Under the pieces are notes generated by a model that saw only the letters and a program-made list of their open reading frames with translations, was not told where the DNA came from and searched no databases. A stretch of DNA of 7,115 bases from an uncultured Tolumonas sp. (GTDB lineage Bacteria; Pseudomonadota; Gammaproteobacteria; Enterobacterales; Aeromonadaceae), in contig CAIZDF010000450.1 of assembly GCA_903931645.1 (NCBI GenBank), forward strand, positions 1 through 7,115, read 5' to 3'. A program made the translations under genes and the position numbers. Numbering within the stretch: the stretch's first letter is position 1; the number at the start of each line of letters is the position of its first letter. This document shows, piece by piece, positions 5,557-7,115 of the stretch.

Positions 5557-6075
5557 GTGGTCTCTTGTCATCTGCCGGAAATCAAGAAAAAGGAGTTTCT
5601 TCTGGATTCATCAGCTCTATCTCTGTTTGTATTTCGTCTGGATGATCACCTCTACGCGCTGCCACTGGCGGCGGTCGAACGAGTGACCCGAGCAGCAGCC
5701 GTCACCCCCGTTGCCCATTCTGCTTCGATCCTGCAAGGCGTTATTAATGTGCAGGGAAACCTATTACCGGTCATAAACACTCGGCGTATGCTTTCATTAC
5801 CAGAAAGGGAACTGGATATTGATGATGTTTTTATCCTGATCCGTAATGACCAACAACGTTTGGTTATGATCGCAGATGCGGTGCATCAGGTGATAACAAC
5901 AGAAGCCTCCCGCATTGTTCCTGCGGATCATATCTTAAGTCATAACTCGCCATGGCAAGGCTTGCTGGTGCTGGATGATGGCATGGTGTTGATCCAAGAT
6001 CTCGCGGCTTGTATGCGTGAGTTTGATGAACAAATCCAAACGATGCCATCCAAGGAAAGCCTGTCGCATGGATAA
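5557..6075 (+). CDS. CheW-like chemosensory adaptor
   Basis: This CheW-domain protein would link a chemoreceptor to the histidine kinase CheA. The domain starts with LSLFVFRLDDHLYALPL and contains the family hallmark GVINVQGNLLPVINTR; it fills nearly the whole protein. The coordinates use the GTG at 5557 (172 residues), the only conventional start, but it has no Shine-Dalgarno sequence and adds about 15 polar residues unlike CheW. A perfect AAGGAG at 5590-5595 sits six bases before an in-frame CTG at 5602. That start would give 157 residues with a typical CheW beginning, so I think it is the likelier one. The stop overlaps the cheR ATG by eight bases. The order CheW then CheR resembles wspB-wspC of Pseudomonas, but no receptor gene is upstream. 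The symbol is left open because the role (flagellar or other) is unknown. Confidence 0.88.
   Translation: MVSCHLPEIKKKEFLLDSSALSLFVFRLDDHLYALPLAAVERVTRAAAVTPVAHSASILQGVINVQGNLLPVINTRRMLSLPERELDIDDVFILIRNDQQRLVMIADAVHQVITTEASRIVPADHILSHNSPWQGLLVLDDGMVLIQDLAACMREFDEQIQTMPSKESLSHG
5590..5595 (+). promoter_or_regulatory. Shine-Dalgarno sequence pointing to a CTG start at 5602
   Basis: AAGGAG matches the anti-Shine-Dalgarno sequence perfectly. Six bases further is an in-frame CTG (5602-5604), from which the protein would read like a normal CheW. No ATG, GTG or TTG in this frame lies within reach, so the site either serves the CTG or is unused. Confidence 0.5.
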
Positions 6076-7105
6076 TCTGGTTTTAGAGCCCGTCCGTCAG
6101 GCCAGAGATTTCATCTCGCGGCATTACGGCATCCATCACCCGGGCGAACGCCTGACCGATCTGGATCGAAAGCTAACGCAAATTGCACAGTTTCTCGGCT
6201 ACCCACAACAATTTGATTTAATTAAAAATCTATTAGCAGGGCAACTCCCGACGACAGAGCTGCAACAGATGGTTGAAGCGCTGACGGTGGGAGAAACCTA
6301 TTTTTTCCGCGAACCCGATGCCATCGATGCCTTATTAAAGGCCATTAGTCCCAGCATTCGGGAACGCCAGGGCCGGCGAATTAAATTATGGAGTGCTGGG
6401 TGCGCGACCGGCGAAGAGCCCTACTCATTAGCGATGGCATTAGATGCTCATCTCAACGATGCTGAACATTGGGATATCTCTATTCTGGCCACCGATATCA
6501 ATCAGCAATCGTTACAGAAAGCCGCACAAGGTAATTATAAAGCCTGGTCATTTCGCGCGACTCCCACGCATTACAAACAGCGCTATTTTTATCCGCAAAC
6601 AGACGGCTCTTTTGCGCTGGATAGTCGGATCCGACAAATGGTGCAATTTAATCAGCTAAATCTGGCCCAACAGGATTACCCTTCCCCCGCTAACGGCACG
6701 CATCAGGTTGATGTGCTATTTTGCCGTAATGTTTTGATGTATTTTGCCCCACAAACCATTAATCAAATCGTTCAGCAATTTTCCAGATCGCTGGCGCCTG
6801 GTGGTTGGCTGGTGGTCAGCCAGACGGAATGTTCGCATTATTTCCAGCAAGAATTTGAAACGGTGCAATTTGGGCAGGCTTTTTTATTCCGTAAACGCGA
6901 CCCGCATGTGCAGCGGAAGCCGTTACCACTGCCAGAGTTATCGCCTACTGCTCTCTTTGACTATGCCAAATTGCCTGAACCTTCGTTAGCGCAACCACAA
7001 ACAAGGTGGACAACCCCCGAAGCGCCCATCGCCATGCCGGCTGTGGTCAAAAAAAGTAGTGCGGAGCTATTAAAACAAGCACAAACATTGGCTAATCAAG
7101 GCTGA
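6068..7105 (+). CDS. CheR-type chemoreceptor glutamate methyltransferase
   Basis: This protein transfers a methyl group from S-adenosylmethionine to receptor glutamates during adaptation. The 345 residues hold an N-terminal CheR helical part (about 10-85, with TVGETYFFREP at 73-83). The methyltransferase fold follows, with LWSAGCATGEEPYSLAM at 107-123 (SAM-binding loop), the acidic ATDIN at 141-145 and FCRNVLMYF at 218-226. From about 280 a proline-rich linker follows, and the last residues, SSAELLKQAQTLANQG, look like the first helix of a TPR repeat. The frame then meets TGA. Past it the frame would read L-N-E, as expected for the second TPR helix, so the gene may be a cut version of a CheR-TPR (WspC-like) protein. 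The ATG at 6068 overlaps the cheW stop and follows AGGAAA (6053-6058). An earlier in-frame ATG at 6017 would overlap more and lacks family support. Confidence 0.88.
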   Translation: MDNLVLEPVRQARDFISRHYGIHHPGERLTDLDRKLTQIAQFLGYPQQFDLIKNLLAGQLPTTELQQMVEALTVGETYFFREPDAIDALLKAISPSIRERQGRRIKLWSAGCATGEEPYSLAMALDAHLNDAEHWDISILATDINQQSLQKAAQGNYKAWSFRATPTHYKQRYFYPQTDGSFALDSRIRQMVQFNQLNLAQQDYPSPANGTHQVDVLFCRNVLMYFAPQTINQIVQQFSRSLAPGGWLVVSQTECSHYFQQEFETVQFGQAFLFRKRDPHVQRKPLPLPELSPTALFDYAKLPEPSLAQPQTRWTTPEAPIAMPAVVKKSSAELLKQAQTLANQG

Positions 7106-7109
7106 TTGA

Positions 7110-7115
7110 ATGAAG
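7110..7115 (+). CDS. Possible start of the next gene (two codons)
   Basis: An ATG followed by AAG lies five bases after the cheR stop, with AAGG (7098-7101) eight bases upstream. In a CheW-CheR cluster the next gene is often another CheW or a CheA-related protein. Only two codons are visible. They are in a different frame from cheR, so this may instead be the interior of a longer, interrupted cheR. Confidence 0.25.

Noticed and set aside
6017..6067. Upstream ATG for cheR
   Set aside because: It would overlap the cheW-like gene by 59 bases and add basic residues not found in CheR. The ATG at 6068 has a ribosome site and gives the usual small overlap.
1..7115. CRISPR array, tRNA, rRNA, insertion sequence or attachment site
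   Set aside because: No regularly spaced repeats, transposase-like frame, terminal inverted repeats, or recognisable RNA gene was seen by eye on either strand.

Overview
The window looks like a piece of a gammaproteobacterial chromosome with roughly balanced base composition. Its complete proteins resemble those of Aeromonadales-type bacteria such as Aeromonas or Tolumonas. That placement is an impression from protein style and gene content, not a phylogenetic result. I see no rRNA, tRNA, CRISPR array or insertion sequence.

Layout. (1) Positions 1-792, minus strand: the N-terminal 264 codons of a CHAD-domain (polyphosphate-binding) protein, whose C-terminus lies outside the window. (2) Positions 793-1075: a divergent control region with a perfect 14-bp palindrome, a good CRP-like site, three copies of a GATTTTT motif and a TTCCCCA/TGGGGAA dyad around a candidate -10 box. 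(3) Positions 1076-2977, plus strand: a fused fructose-family PTS permease (EIIA-EIIB-EIIC), closed by a strong intrinsic terminator that also reaches the 3' end of the convergent next gene. (4) Positions 3025-5499: the three AmmeMemoRadiSam genes. The radical SAM enzyme is on the minus strand and diverges, across 56 bp, from the Memo-like gene and the AMMECR1-like gene, which overlap each other. (5) Positions 5557-7105: a CheW-like adaptor gene and a CheR methyltransferase gene, overlapping by 8 bp, apparently the start of a chemosensory (possibly Wsp-like) operon that runs off the right edge.

How the parts fit. The CHAD gene and the PTS gene share a control region and may share catabolite control. 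The AmmeMemoRadiSam trio is a conserved but functionally unassigned set. The compact divergent arrangement suggests joint control, and all the metal and cysteine residues expected from the families appear intact. The CheW/CheR pair is a separate unit with its own candidate promoter.

Main points for a second look: the complete AmmeMemoRadiSam cassette of unknown function; a TGA codon that appears to cut the cheR reading frame in the middle of a TPR-like repeat; a probable CTG start for the CheW-like gene; and several unexplained palindromes and motif clusters in the three intergenic control regions.
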